NCBI RefSeq assembly: GCF_050337045.1
Contig: NZ_JAKJSO010000016.1
Span: 1-64,000 of the forward strand
Source: Photobacterium kagoshimensis
GTDB lineage: Bacteria > Pseudomonadota > Gammaproteobacteria > Enterobacterales > Vibrionaceae
DNA length: 64,000 nt
Reading direction: 5' to 3'
Shown: positions 1 to 8,236 of the stretch, piece after piece
Layout: each line of letters opens with the position of its first letter
How positions within the stretch are numbered: the first letter of the stretch is position 1
Position numbers and translations under genes: made by a program
The notes under the pieces: model-generated
The model's database searches: none
Told to the model about the DNA's origin: nothing
The model's input: the letters and a program-made list of their open reading frames with translations, nothing else

Positions 1-1
1 A

Positions 2-622
2 GAATCAGCGAATCAGCAGAATCAGCAGAATCAGCAGAATCAGCAGAATCAGCAGAATCAGCAGAATCAGCAGAATCAGCAGAATCAGCAGAATCAGCAG
101 AATCAGCAGAATCAGCAGAATCAGCAGAATCAGCAGAATCAGCAGAATCAGCAGAATCAGCAGAATCAGCAGAATCAGCAGAATCAGCAGAATCAGCAAG
201 ATGCTAATCAAAGCCAAAATAATCAACAACCCTCTTCGCCACAGTCAGAAAAACAAGAGGGTAAAGCTGATAAACCTCAACCTTCTCAAGTGAATAACGA
301 CAAGCAGCAAGCTTCTCGTGATCAAGAAGAAAATCAGCAAGAGGCGCAACAATCTAAAGAAAATGATCAATCAGAAAAATCTGACCAAGCCCAAGCCAAA
401 CAAAAGGCAAAAGCATCGCAAGAGAAGAAAAGTGATAAGTCGGATGGCAAAAACATGGATGAAAAAAATCCAACGGACAAAAACAACGCCTTGTCTGCCA
501 GTAATCCTATTTTGAAAAAGCTCGAGCAAATTCCAGATGACACAGGTGGTTTGATCCGCGCTCAAATTATTCTACAGGCTCGCCAAAAAGAGGCGCCTGA
601 AGCAACTGAAAACTCATGGTAA
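2..622 (+). CDS. VWA/TPR protein, BatB/BatC-like, C-terminal part only
   Basis: The reading frame is already open at the first bases and runs to TAA at 620-622, so the gene starts outside the window. What is visible is a low-complexity hydrophilic tail. It begins with an Asn-Gln-Gln tandem repeat, continues as a Gln/Lys/Ser/Glu-rich disordered stretch, and ends with a conserved-looking segment (ILKKLEQIPDDTGGLIRAQI, then a tail ending ENSW). That ending, directly before a BatD gene, is what I know from gammaproteobacterial VWA-TPR inner membrane proteins that fuse BatB and BatC functions. The VWA and TPR domains themselves are not in the window, so the name rests on the tail and on context. 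The stop overlaps the next start by 7 bp, which suggests translational coupling with BatD. Confidence 0.75.
   Translation, partial: ESANQQNQQNQQNQQNQQNQQNQQNQQNQQNQQNQQNQQNQQNQQNQQNQQNQQNQQNQQNQQNQQDANQSQNNQQPSSPQSEKQEGKADKPQPSQVNNDKQQASRDQEENQQEAQQSKENDQSEKSDQAQAKQKAKASQEKKSDKSDGKNMDEKNPTDKNNALSASNPILKKLEQIPDDTGGLIRAQIILQARQKEAPEATENSW
11..199 (+). repeat. 21-copy 9-bp in-frame tandem repeat (AATCAGCAG), encodes Asn-Gln-Gln
   Basis: The unit AATCAGCAG is repeated 20 times without a single substitution from 11 to 190. A 21st unit (191-199) ends in CAA instead of CAG. The unit length is a multiple of three, so copy-number changes lengthen or shorten a polar linker without shifting the frame. 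Perfect nucleotide identity, including codon choice, points to recent slippage expansion rather than old divergence. The opposite strand is also open through the repeat (Leu-Leu-Ile), which is only a by-product. Confidence 0.98.
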
Positions 623-2355
623 GTAGAATGAAAAATGTTAGCCAGTCGCAACATCAGGTTGCGCTTTTCTCAGGGGTAGCGTCACTCGCCCGCAGCTATG
701 CACTACGGCTACTGCTTGGTCTATGTGCCTTATTGTCGGTATCGGTTCAAGCTGCACAAGTTGAAGCCACCGTATCGAAAAACATTGTGGCAGTGAATGA
801 AGTCTTCCAGCTTGTTATTGCCATCGACAGCAACGTTAATCCAAATTCTTTGGATCTCTCAGCCCTAGAAGATAACTTTACCTACGGTCGACCAAGTGTC
901 AGCAGCAATAATTCCTACACCAATGGTACGCTATCAAGCAGTACACAATGGCGTATTGCGATTGCAGCTAAAAACATAGGTCACATTACGATTCCTAGCT
1001 TTCGTATTGGCGCAACAGCCAGTGAGCCGATTGAACTACAAGTGCTCAAATCAGCTAATGCCGCGACTAGCAATGAGCCTAACATCAAGCTAAGCAGCAC
1101 CTTGGATAAACCAAGCTTGTATGTCGGGGAAAGTGCGCAACTTACCGTTAGGATCTTAATTGCGGAACAACTGGATCAAGCCGCACTTGTCGCACCTGAA
1201 GCCGACGGCATCGACATTGTTCAGCAAGGAGAAGACAAACAGGCTGAGCGTATTTTGAATGGCCGCCGCTACATTGAAATTACGCGCAAATATCAACTAA
1301 CGCCTTTTAAAAGCGGCGATATCATTCTAAAAGGGGCGCAATTCAAAACCAGCATAGTAAAAGGCAGCCGCGGTTTTGGCTCTACATTAAGCGTGCCTTT
1401 TGAAAAACAAGCCGATGATATTACCTTAACGGTAAAACCCAAGCCTAAAAACTACCAAGGCTTATGGCTACCCACCGCCGATTTACAATTAGAGCAAACA
1501 TGGCAACCAAACTCAGTCGAAGCACGGGTTGGCGATCCAATAACACGCACCTTAACGCTGAGCATTAAAAACGTTGCACAAAGCAGCATGCCTAATTTAA
1601 ACATCGACTACCCTCGCTCTGTACGAGTGTACAGCGAGAAACCGATATATAGCCAAGATAACGGCTACACGCGCATGGTTATTAAGCAAGTAATTATTCC
1701 GCGTGAAGTCGGTCCATTAGATTTACCATCTCTAACTGTTAATTGGTGGAATACTCAATCCAATCAACAACAAACCACACGTGTTGAAGGGCTAGCAATT
1801 AAGGTAAAAGAAGGCGATCTGAGTAACAATGTTCAACTGCCACTCCTCAAAACACCGGCATCACAAACAAACAGTGATACGGCTGAGGTTGTAAAAGTAC
1901 AAACGGTAAAAGACGCGGGATTTTGGCCTTGGTTAACCGCTATCGTAACATCGCTGTGGCTACTGACTACAGGGTTCTGGTTAAAAGCTCGTCAGCGCAA
2001 TCGGACGCATGTCTCCGCCCACCAGCAAGAGACCAAAACACACGGCTCAACGCCATCAAGCCAAGAGCAGGTATTGTCTAACTTACTCACTGCCGTTAAG
2101 GCTAACCAGCCAATCCAAGTACAATCTTACTATCAACAATGGCAGCATAGTGAATATCAAGTTAGTTATATCGAACAAGTGGCTACAGAAGTACATGCCA
2201 TGATGAAAGCGCATTACAGTGCAAGCTCACACACTTGGGATAACAAAACGTTAATTTCATTATTAGAGAAAGCCAATAAGTGCAGAGCTAAAGCCTCAAC
2301 CAATAACGCATTAGCATCGCTGATTCCGTCAAAAAATAGCCAGGATAGTAAGTAA
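616..2355 (+). CDS. batD: BatD family protein (oxygen-tolerance/aerotolerance type)
   Basis: The product (579 aa from ATG 616, or 575 aa from ATG 628) has an N-terminal hydrophobic export signal ending around AQAA-like residues (SVSVQAAQVEA), then a long beta-rich periplasmic region. A single membrane segment follows near residues 435-457 (FWPWLTAIVTSLWLL), then a short cytoplasmic tail. This is the usual BatD layout. The family is associated with the Bat (Bacteroides aerotolerance) gene set and works with VWA proteins at the inner membrane; its biochemical role is not established. The first ATG overlaps the stop of the VWA/TPR gene; ATG 628 has a GGTAAG just upstream and may be the true start. 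A hairpin follows the gene. Confidence 0.85.
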   Translation: MVSRMKNVSQSQHQVALFSGVASLARSYALRLLLGLCALLSVSVQAAQVEATVSKNIVAVNEVFQLVIAIDSNVNPNSLDLSALEDNFTYGRPSVSSNNSYTNGTLSSSTQWRIAIAAKNIGHITIPSFRIGATASEPIELQVLKSANAATSNEPNIKLSSTLDKPSLYVGESAQLTVRILIAEQLDQAALVAPEADGIDIVQQGEDKQAERILNGRRYIEITRKYQLTPFKSGDIILKGAQFKTSIVKGSRGFGSTLSVPFEKQADDITLTVKPKPKNYQGLWLPTADLQLEQTWQPNSVEARVGDPITRTLTLSIKNVAQSSMPNLNIDYPRSVRVYSEKPIYSQDNGYTRMVIKQVIIPREVGPLDLPSLTVNWWNTQSNQQQTTRVEGLAIKVKEGDLSNNVQLPLLKTPASQTNSDTAEVVKVQTVKDAGFWPWLTAIVTSLWLLTTGFWLKARQRNRTHVSAHQQETKTHGSTPSSQEQVLSNLLTAVKANQPIQVQSYYQQWQHSEYQVSYIEQVATEVHAMMKAHYSASSHTWDNKTLISLLEKANKCRAKASTNNALASLIPSKNSQDSK

Positions 2356-2798
2356 ATACCACGGAATAAACACATCAATAAATAGTGTAGGTGGCCACAA
2401 TGAGTGGTCACTTACATCGTGATTTATTGAGATAACATGACCTCAAATTCATTCATTAGCTCTTCTGCTTTCTGCTGCATTTAAGCAGTTCCCCAAATCG
2501 GCTCCAGTTACATTTAGTTACAAGTAGCCTGCTTTTTAAACATTTTTATACACGTAAAAATGCTGTCACCCAGCCACATTTAACAATTCATCATGCAAAT
2601 ATACATATCAAACCGCGCCTTACCCCTTGTCATTGTTGCTTATGCCTTGTTCTCAATAATCAAAGGTAAAACATGGTTAATCACGTGTTAAATAGTAGTT
2701 TCTAAAAAGATGACTAGCAATCAGTCTTAGATCCTGTTAAAAAATGTTTCGGAAGCAAGATAAAACGCTTCGACAAATATAAAAATGCAGGATGTATT
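2356..2798 (+). other. Intergenic region with a stem-loop after batD
   Basis: There is no supportable gene in these 443 bases. At 2387-2415 the arms GTAGGTGGCCAC and GTGGTCACTTAC pair with two G-U wobbles around a short loop. There is no good U-run after it, so it is a weak terminator or an RNA-stabilising hairpin. The rest is AT-rich and should contain the sstT promoter, but I cannot name convincing -35/-10 boxes. Confidence 0.5.
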
Positions 2799-4034
2799 AT
2801 GAGCCAAACACAACCCTTTCTCGCCCGAGTCGCCAATGGTAGTCTGGTTATCCAGATCATCGTAGGTATTGTTGCCGGTATTTTACTCGCAACTATCAGC
2901 CCAGAATCAGCAACTCAAGCAGGTTTCTTAGGTAGCCTTTTTGTTAGCGCCCTAAAAGCTGTCGCCCCCATTCTTGTCTTTATTTTGGTAGCATCATCGA
3001 TTGCTAACCAGAAAAAAGGTGCACACACCAATATGAAGCCGATCATCGTGCTGTATTTATTGGGTACCTTTATGGCAGCGGTAACCGCTGTAGCAATGAG
3101 CTTCCTTTTTCCAACCACTTTGACGCTTGTTGCTGACAGTACTAACGCAACGCCACCAGAAGGCATTGCTGAAGTTATTAATACCTTACTCTTTAAGGTC
3201 GTTGATAACCCAATCAATGCGCTAATGACAGGTAACTTCATTGGTATTTTGGCATGGGCTATTGCCCTAGGTTTTGCGCTTCACCAAGCAAGCGATGCCA
3301 CCAAACAAGTCTTCCATGACATGTCGAACGGCGTCACCTTAATTGTACGTTTCGTTATCCGTCTAGCGCCAATTGGTATTTTTGGTCTAGTTGCAAACAC
3401 GTTTGCCGCAACAGGCTTCGCGGCATTAGCAGGTTACGCACAGCTTCTCGGTGTATTGCTTGGTTCAATGGCAATCATTGCGTTTGTTGTAAACCCAATC
3501 ATTGTGTTTGTAAAAACCAAACAAAACCCTTACCCGCTCGTACTACGCTGTGTACGAGAAAGTGGTATTACCGCCTTCTTTACCCGTAGTTCTGCCGCGA
3601 ACATTCCAGTGAACATGCAGCTATGTAAAGACTTAGACTTACACGAAGATACTTACTCAGTTTCTATCCCGCTAGGCGCAACGATCAACATGGGTGGTGC
3701 GGCAATTACGATCACAGTACTGACGCTGGCTGCTGTTCATACGCTTGGCGTACAAGTCGATGTTGCAACTGCACTGCTGCTTAGCCTTGTTGCTGCGATA
3801 TCGGCTTGTGGTGCATCGGGCGTAGCGGGTGGTTCATTACTGCTTATCCCGCTTGCATGTAGCCTATTTGGTATCCCTAATGAGATTGCGATGCAGGTTG
3901 TTGCCGTTGGTTTCATCATTGGTGTAATCCAAGACTCAGCAGAAACTGCGTTAAACAGCTCGACAGACGTTATTTTCACTGCCGCAGCATGCCGTGCAGC
4001 CGAAGCAAAAGAAGCCTCAGCACAGACGGTATAA
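2799..4034 (+). CDS. sstT: Serine/threonine:sodium symporter SstT
   Basis: This 411-aa, very hydrophobic protein belongs to the dicarboxylate/amino acid:cation symporter (DAACS) family. It would import L-serine and L-threonine with sodium across the inner membrane. The N-terminal segment (FLARVANGSLVIQIIVGIVA) and the Ser/Gly-rich re-entrant regions (FTRSSAANIPVN near residue 265, INMGGAAITITV near residue 296, CGASGVAGGSLLLIPL near residue 337) are as in SstT. The length equals the usual size. The start is ATG 2799 with an AGGA-like ribosome site about 9 bases upstream. It stands alone and is closed by a strong terminator. Confidence 0.95.
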   Translation: MSQTQPFLARVANGSLVIQIIVGIVAGILLATISPESATQAGFLGSLFVSALKAVAPILVFILVASSIANQKKGAHTNMKPIIVLYLLGTFMAAVTAVAMSFLFPTTLTLVADSTNATPPEGIAEVINTLLFKVVDNPINALMTGNFIGILAWAIALGFALHQASDATKQVFHDMSNGVTLIVRFVIRLAPIGIFGLVANTFAATGFAALAGYAQLLGVLLGSMAIIAFVVNPIIVFVKTKQNPYPLVLRCVRESGITAFFTRSSAANIPVNMQLCKDLDLHEDTYSVSIPLGATINMGGAAITITVLTLAAVHTLGVQVDVATALLLSLVAAISACGASGVAGGSLLLIPLACSLFGIPNEIAMQVVAVGFIIGVIQDSAETALNSSTDVIFTAAACRAAEAKEASAQTV

Positions 4035-4070
4035 CTTATCGTCATACGCTCTACGAAGCAGAAACAAAAA

Positions 4071-4099
4071 CGGCAACCTCATGAGGTTGCCGTTTTTTT
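4071..4099 (+). terminator. Rho-independent terminator of sstT
   Basis: Arms CGGCAACCTC and GAGGTTGCCG pair perfectly with a two-base centre (AT), followed by seven T. It lies 37 bases after the sstT stop. Confidence 0.93.
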
Positions 4100-4135
4100 A
4101 TATCAGTTCATCGCAAGGCGAATGACGACAGATGC

Positions 4136-4348
4136 TTACTTAGTAAGGTCTTTCAATTGTGAAGATAACTCGTCTGCTTTATCAGAAAGTTCATCGGCTT
4201 TGTCTGCCGCTTGATCTTTAGCATCTTCATACATGTCTTGCACTTCTTCCATCGGACGTGAATTTGTCACATCTTCGATTTGATCTTTGTATGTCACACC
4301 TAGGTAAACACCTAACCCAATAAGGGCAATGACAATATATTTAAGCAT
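4136..4348 (-). CDS. Small membrane-anchored helical protein, unknown function
   Basis: 70 aa. Residues 3-19 form one membrane segment (KYIVIALIGLGVYLGVTY). The rest is a charged, probably coiled-coil helix with a repeated Asp-Lys-Ala-Asp-Glu-Leu pattern around residues 50-62. The start ATG has AACGAAAGAGATAACG upstream, an acceptable GAGA-type ribosome site. It is convergent with sstT, from which it is separated by the sstT terminator, and has its own upstream region. I do not recognise a named family. Short membrane-anchored helical proteins of this type are common in Vibrionaceae and nothing here gives a function. Confidence 0.7.
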   Translation of the reverse strand: MLKYIVIALIGLGVYLGVTYKDQIEDVTNSRPMEEVQDMYEDAKDQAADKADELSDKADELSSQLKDLTK

Positions 4349-4457
4349 AGCGTTATCTCTTTCGTTATCTATCTCAGTTAATTATACATTCCAATTCAAG
4401 TAACAAAAGTAAATTACAGCATGTTTGCGGACGGGAAGTGACGTCTAAAAGGTAAAA

Positions 4458-4488
4458 TAAAAGGGCCAACTAGATAGTTAGCCCTTTT
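4458..4488 (-). terminator. Terminator hairpin downstream of the aminotransferase remnant
   Basis: AAAAGGGC and GCCCTTTT arms with additional AACT/AGTT pairing around the loop AGAT, flanked by A- and T-runs on both sides. It sits about 100 bases beyond the stop codon of the minus-strand remnant and could terminate in either direction. It may be a leftover of the lost gene. Confidence 0.6.
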
Positions 4489-4585
4489 CATTAGTAGATA
4501 CTCTGCTAGCTACTCCTTATTAGGAAGCTAAGGTGAGCCTGTGACAGTTTTGGGGGAAACTCAGGTGTAATTATTATAGGTGTCG

Positions 4586-4741
4586 CTAACCCTTTTTTTG
4601 TAAAAACGGTGCAAGGTTTTCAAATAACAGGTCAATTTCTTGTTTGGTGTTGTAAGGCATCATACCGATACGGAGCAAACCATCTTGATGCCCCCCTTCT
4701 GGTGCAACCTGTGTTTCAGCGGCATCTGTGGCAATACGAAT
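4586..4741 (-). pseudogene. Remnant: C-terminal end of a class V aminotransferase / cysteine-desulfurase-like protein
   Basis: Read on the minus strand, 51 in-frame codons end at a TAG (plus 4586-4588). They include GGHQDGLLRIGMMPYNTKQE followed by IDLLFENLAPFLQ. The pattern of a Leu-Arg-Ile-Gly-Met segment, then Tyr-Asn-Thr, then Glu-Ile-Asp and a final helix is what I remember from the end of cysteine-desulfurase-like class V aminotransferases. An in-frame stop (TAA, plus 4742-4744) lies immediately upstream and no homologous sequence is visible beyond it, so only the tail survives. The family call is from memory of the motif and needs a search. Confidence 0.55.
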
Positions 4742-5268
4742 TTAAATCGTTAAACGACGATGAGAGATCGTTAACGGCTTTACCACTCAACTGAGTCAAT
4801 TGAAGTGTACGTTCCAATGTTACGTTCATTAGTAGTTCCTAAACGTTCAAGCAAAGTTTATCCTTGCGATGCTTTCCACATGCCAACCACAACAGCGTTA
4901 ACATATGTGCTACATTTAGGATTCATTATTTTACGGGTCTTGCCAAGTGATGTTGGTCGGTTATTTCACCTTTTCCTCTATATTTAAAACTAATGACTAA
5001 CACTTCAAATTAGAGTAGTTGGATCATCCAGATTGAGCATTCCATGTCATTAAAACACAGCATTGTTAACTACGTGCTTCATTAAGTATTTGATTATTAA
5101 TATTATAACCACCTAATCTCTTTTAAAACGCTGGCAAATATTCATAAACCGACAGTGAAACGCCGCTTATTCCAGATCAACAACCCGAAAGGATTTAGCG
5201 GATTAAACAAGAAGAAATGGTGAAAGCGTCTTATTCTTTAAAGAGCCCAATACATGGGAGATGTCATT

Positions 5269-5349
5269 ATGATGCGACTTCATCAAGCAGTAGCATGGAT
5301 CAACACGCATGATCTACCGCCTTTTACCCACACAAACAGTACCATTTAA
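5269..5349 (+). CDS. Possible 26-codon leader peptide ahead of the antiporter gene
   Basis: ATG 5269 (or ATG 5272) is preceded by TGGGAG at 5255-5260, eight bases away. The frame runs 26 codons (begins MMRLHQAVAWINTHDL) to TAA 5347-5349. The antiporter ATG follows six bases later and has no ribosome site of its own. This layout suggests a leader peptide with translational coupling. The sequence itself is not recognised, and a decayed gene end is the alternative. Confidence 0.35.
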   Translation: MMRLHQAVAWINTHDLPPFTHTNSTI

Positions 5350-5355
5350 TCCACT

Positions 5356-6528
5356 ATGCCAACGGATATCGCCCTCGTCATTTTTGAGCTTTGCACCATA
5401 GTGATCAGCTCTGCGATACTTGGCACCGTTTTTTTATATGCACGTCAGCCAATTATCTTGGCTTATATCGCAGCAGGAATGATCATTGGCCCATACGGGG
5501 TTGGCTGGGTTAAAAATTCTGAAAATATCAGCCAAATCGGTCATTTAGGGGTGATACTGTTACTCTTTTTATTAGGGCTGAACCTTCAACCTCGGAAACT
5601 GGTTTCGTTGTTTAAAGAGAGTGCTTTAGTCACTTTAGGCACGTGCGGCTTCTTTTTCATTTGCACGCTGATTTTCGCCCTCACCATTCAACTCGCGCTA
5701 ATGGATGCCTTGATCGCAGCAGCAGCATTGATGTTTTCTAGCACTGTGATTGGCTTAAAACTGATCCCTACCACTACCCTTCACCACCAGCGCATGGGGG
5801 AAGTCATGACCAGTGTATTACTGGTACAAGATATACTGGCAATAACCGTGATTTTATTGCTCAGCATGGACAGCGAACAAACCCTATTAGCGGCTTTTGT
5901 ATTGCTTATCGCAAAGGCTATTTTATTGTGTTTACTGGCATTTATGGGGGTGAAATACGTCATTTTAGCGCTATTTCGCAAATTTGATGTGATTCAAGAA
6001 TACAGCTTCATCACCACCCTCGCCTGGTGTTTATTGTGGGCTGAAATTGGTCATCAAATCGGTCTATCTTATGAAAGTGGTGCCTTTATCGCCGGACTGT
6101 CGATTGCTGTTAGCAAAGTATCGCAAGCTATCGCTCAGCATTTAAAACCCCTGCGAGAATTTTTCTTAATCCTGTTTTTCTTTGCGATTGGTGCCAAAAT
6201 GCAGCTGTTTACTGGCCATATTTACACCCTTTATGGTCTCGGGTTTGGGGCTTTACTCATCGTGTTAAAACAATGGGGATTTAAACAAGCTCTCGGTATC
6301 GCAAACGAAAAACCAACCATGCGAAAAGAGCTCAGTGCTCGCCTTAGCCAAGCGAGTGAGTTCTCACTGTTATTGGCTTATTCGGCCATTAATAATGGCT
6401 TACTCAGCGCAAATGGGATGATGTTCATTCAAAGTACCACCCTATGCACCTTTGTCATTTCAACCTATTGGGTTGTTAAGCACTACCCAACACCTATCTC
6501 GCTCGCGAATAAACTTCGCCAAGATTAA
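5356..6528 (+). CDS. CPA2-family cation:proton antiporter, membrane domain only
   Basis: 390 aa with about a dozen hydrophobic segments and no soluble C-terminal domain. Characteristic features are the first helices with QPIILAYIAAGMIIGPYGVG (residues 30-49), the LGVILLLFLLGLNL helix near residue 66 and LLVQDILAITVI near residue 155. They match the KefB/KefC/YbaL and Na+/H+ antiporter membrane domain. The TrkA-N nucleotide-binding domain usual in Kef and YbaL proteins is absent; the protein stops after the last helix, so ligand gating of that type is unlikely. Ion specificity cannot be read from sequence. Confidence 0.85.
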   Translation: MPTDIALVIFELCTIVISSAILGTVFLYARQPIILAYIAAGMIIGPYGVGWVKNSENISQIGHLGVILLLFLLGLNLQPRKLVSLFKESALVTLGTCGFFFICTLIFALTIQLALMDALIAAAALMFSSTVIGLKLIPTTTLHHQRMGEVMTSVLLVQDILAITVILLLSMDSEQTLLAAFVLLIAKAILLCLLAFMGVKYVILALFRKFDVIQEYSFITTLAWCLLWAEIGHQIGLSYESGAFIAGLSIAVSKVSQAIAQHLKPLREFFLILFFFAIGAKMQLFTGHIYTLYGLGFGALLIVLKQWGFKQALGIANEKPTMRKELSARLSQASEFSLLLAYSAINNGLLSANGMMFIQSTTLCTFVISTYWVVKHYPTPISLANKLRQD

Positions 6529-6764
6529 TCGATGCTTCATTAAGGATTCTTAATCTTCGTTTTAGCTACAGTTAATCTAAATTTTTACCTCTTTCGCAAA
6601 TGCTACAAGCAACATAACTCAACACAGGTAAACAGTTGGTGCATCACACTTGCAGCGACAAGCCAGTGCTATGGTTTGGCTGATATTTCATTACAGCTAC
6701 TTAGCCAATCTGGGTAAATTACCTCGATAAGTTAGTATGACTGTATTCATCAAGGATGAACCAC

Positions 6765-7982
6765 ATGCAAGGTCAATTACCTTTACTGACATCAATTCGC
6801 GGTTTTGCAGCATTTTTTGTTGCCTTGTTCCATGCCCGCTTAGTCCTTTTTCCACAATGGAAAGAAGACATAGCCAACATCAGCCTGTTTCTAGAAAATG
6901 GCTATCTCTGGGTGGATATTTTCTTCATCCTCAGTGGTTTTGTTATGATGTATGCCTACCGTGACAGCTTTCAACAAGGCTGTACAATGGCGAAATGGCG
7001 GCATTTTATGTGGCTTAGGTTTAGTCGTATCTACCCACTATTTTTCACGACACTGCTATTGCTACTTGTCTGGGAAAGCGTTAAATACCTCTACGGCATT
7101 GGCTTTTATGGGGGAGAGCTACTTAACAGCTGGGGACTGGCTGGTATTCCCGCTTTTCAAGGCCCTTTCAACACCAGTGATACTCTGTTTGCTAACCTAT
7201 TCTTACTGCAATCTCTCACCAGCCAAGCACTTAGTTGGAACTTCCCTGGTTGGTCGTTAAGTGTGGAATGGCTTTGCTATATGATGTTTCCGATTATTTT
7301 GGCGCTACTGTCTTTTAACGCGAAGCGCAGTAGCTGGCTACCTATTTTGGTCTTCTTCCTGCTCTATGGGCTTATTTCAACCACAGGCACAATCGATTTA
7401 ACATCAGGGATCCCCGCTTTTTTACGGGGGCTATGTGGATTTTCACTTGGGGCGTGGATGTGCCTTATCCGCTTACCGCATAATATTAAGCGTTTTTTCA
7501 GCCATGACTTCACACTGTTTACTCTGGTTATTAGTTTGGGGCTGCTCTTGCACCATAAACTCGAAATAATACAAATCTTGGGGGTTTACCTGCTCTTCTC
7601 GCTGTTGGTTTTCTGCGGGGCAAACCACACACAAAGCGGCTCACTGTTTATGCGTTTATTCGATAATAAATTAACCCGATACCTCGGTGATATTTCTTAC
7701 TCGGTTTACCTTTGGCACTCAGTGTTACTGCTCGTTGGTGTTGAAATAACAAACCAACTCGCCCCCAACTTCACTCTATGGTGGTATCAACAAAGCAGTA
7801 TAGGAGCATTAGTTTTGGCCTTAGTGCTTTACACTGCCGTGTTACTCACCATCTCAACCGCCAGCTACCAATTACTCGAAAAACCAGCCCTTCGCCAATT
7901 GCGTTCATGGCAAATAGCAAAGTTCGCCACACACTTTAAAAAAGCCTCAAAGGTGGATAGCAATGATCTCACAACCAAGTAG
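6765..7982 (+). CDS. Acyltransferase 3 family membrane protein (OafA-like)
   Basis: A polytopic membrane protein of about 405 aa. It starts with the family signature LTSIRGFAAFFVALFHARL, whose Arg and His are the conserved acyl-transfer residues. The typical WFxxSGF-like motif (VDIFFILSGFVMMYAYRD) and SVEWLCYMMFP follow. Members move acetyl or other acyl groups onto cell-surface sugars, O-antigen or lipids. AAGGA at 6752-6756 sits 8 bases before ATG 6765 but overlaps the earlier ATG 6756, so I take 6765 as start. It stands alone; no glycosyltransferases are next to it, so the acceptor is unknown. Confidence 0.85.
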   Translation: MQGQLPLLTSIRGFAAFFVALFHARLVLFPQWKEDIANISLFLENGYLWVDIFFILSGFVMMYAYRDSFQQGCTMAKWRHFMWLRFSRIYPLFFTTLLLLLVWESVKYLYGIGFYGGELLNSWGLAGIPAFQGPFNTSDTLFANLFLLQSLTSQALSWNFPGWSLSVEWLCYMMFPIILALLSFNAKRSSWLPILVFFLLYGLISTTGTIDLTSGIPAFLRGLCGFSLGAWMCLIRLPHNIKRFFSHDFTLFTLVISLGLLLHHKLEIIQILGVYLLFSLLVFCGANHTQSGSLFMRLFDNKLTRYLGDISYSVYLWHSVLLLVGVEITNQLAPNFTLWWYQQSSIGALVLALVLYTAVLLTISTASYQLLEKPALRQLRSWQIAKFATHFKKASKVDSNDLTTK

Positions 7983-8035
7983 CGCATAAGATCATATCGC
8001 GTCATTGCTGATAGTAATAACGGCAAGCATCAGGC

Positions 8036-8074
8036 AAAAAAAAGCTGTAACCCCAGCCTTAAAAGGGTTACAGC
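8036..8074 (-). terminator. Terminator of the minus-strand membrane-fusion-protein operon
   Basis: Arms GCTGTAACCC (8044-8053) and GGGTTACAGC (8065-8074) pair perfectly. On the minus strand the hairpin is followed by eight U (A-run at 8036-8043). Confidence 0.85.
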
Positions 8075-8236
8075 CGAACTACAGCAAAGTGATTTCTGTA
8101 GAAAAAGTGGCGACCAAGCATCGCCATTGGTTTACTCTTTGTGCTAAATGTAATGAATAACCCTTAACTGTTTATCTGTATTTTATTGTTTTTCAACTGG
8201 TTACAACCATTGATTTGTCAGGGTTACAGTTAGTTA

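Larger units (their letters stand above)
4349..5268. other. Gene-poor region with decayed coding sequence
   Basis: About 900 bases without an intact gene. It holds a bidirectional-looking hairpin (4458-4488) and the tail of a lost aminotransferase-family gene (4586-4741). After that is AT-rich DNA in which I see only short chance reading frames, two of them on the plus strand near 4609-4794 and 4805-4987. A short in-frame stretch near 5156-5223 reads KRRLFQINNPKGFSGLNKKK before TGA and may be another remnant, not identified. Confidence 0.6.

Noticed and set aside
11..199. Possible CRISPR-like or other repeat array
   Set aside because: Units are 9 bp, directly adjacent, without spacers, and in coding frame.
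5..229. Open minus-strand frame of Leu-Leu-Ile repeats
   Set aside because: It is only the complement of the NQQ-coding repeat, whose plus-strand frame continues into a recognisable protein end.
4805..4987. Plus-strand frame in the gene-poor region
   Set aside because: No ribosome site, no motif, in AT-rich decayed DNA.
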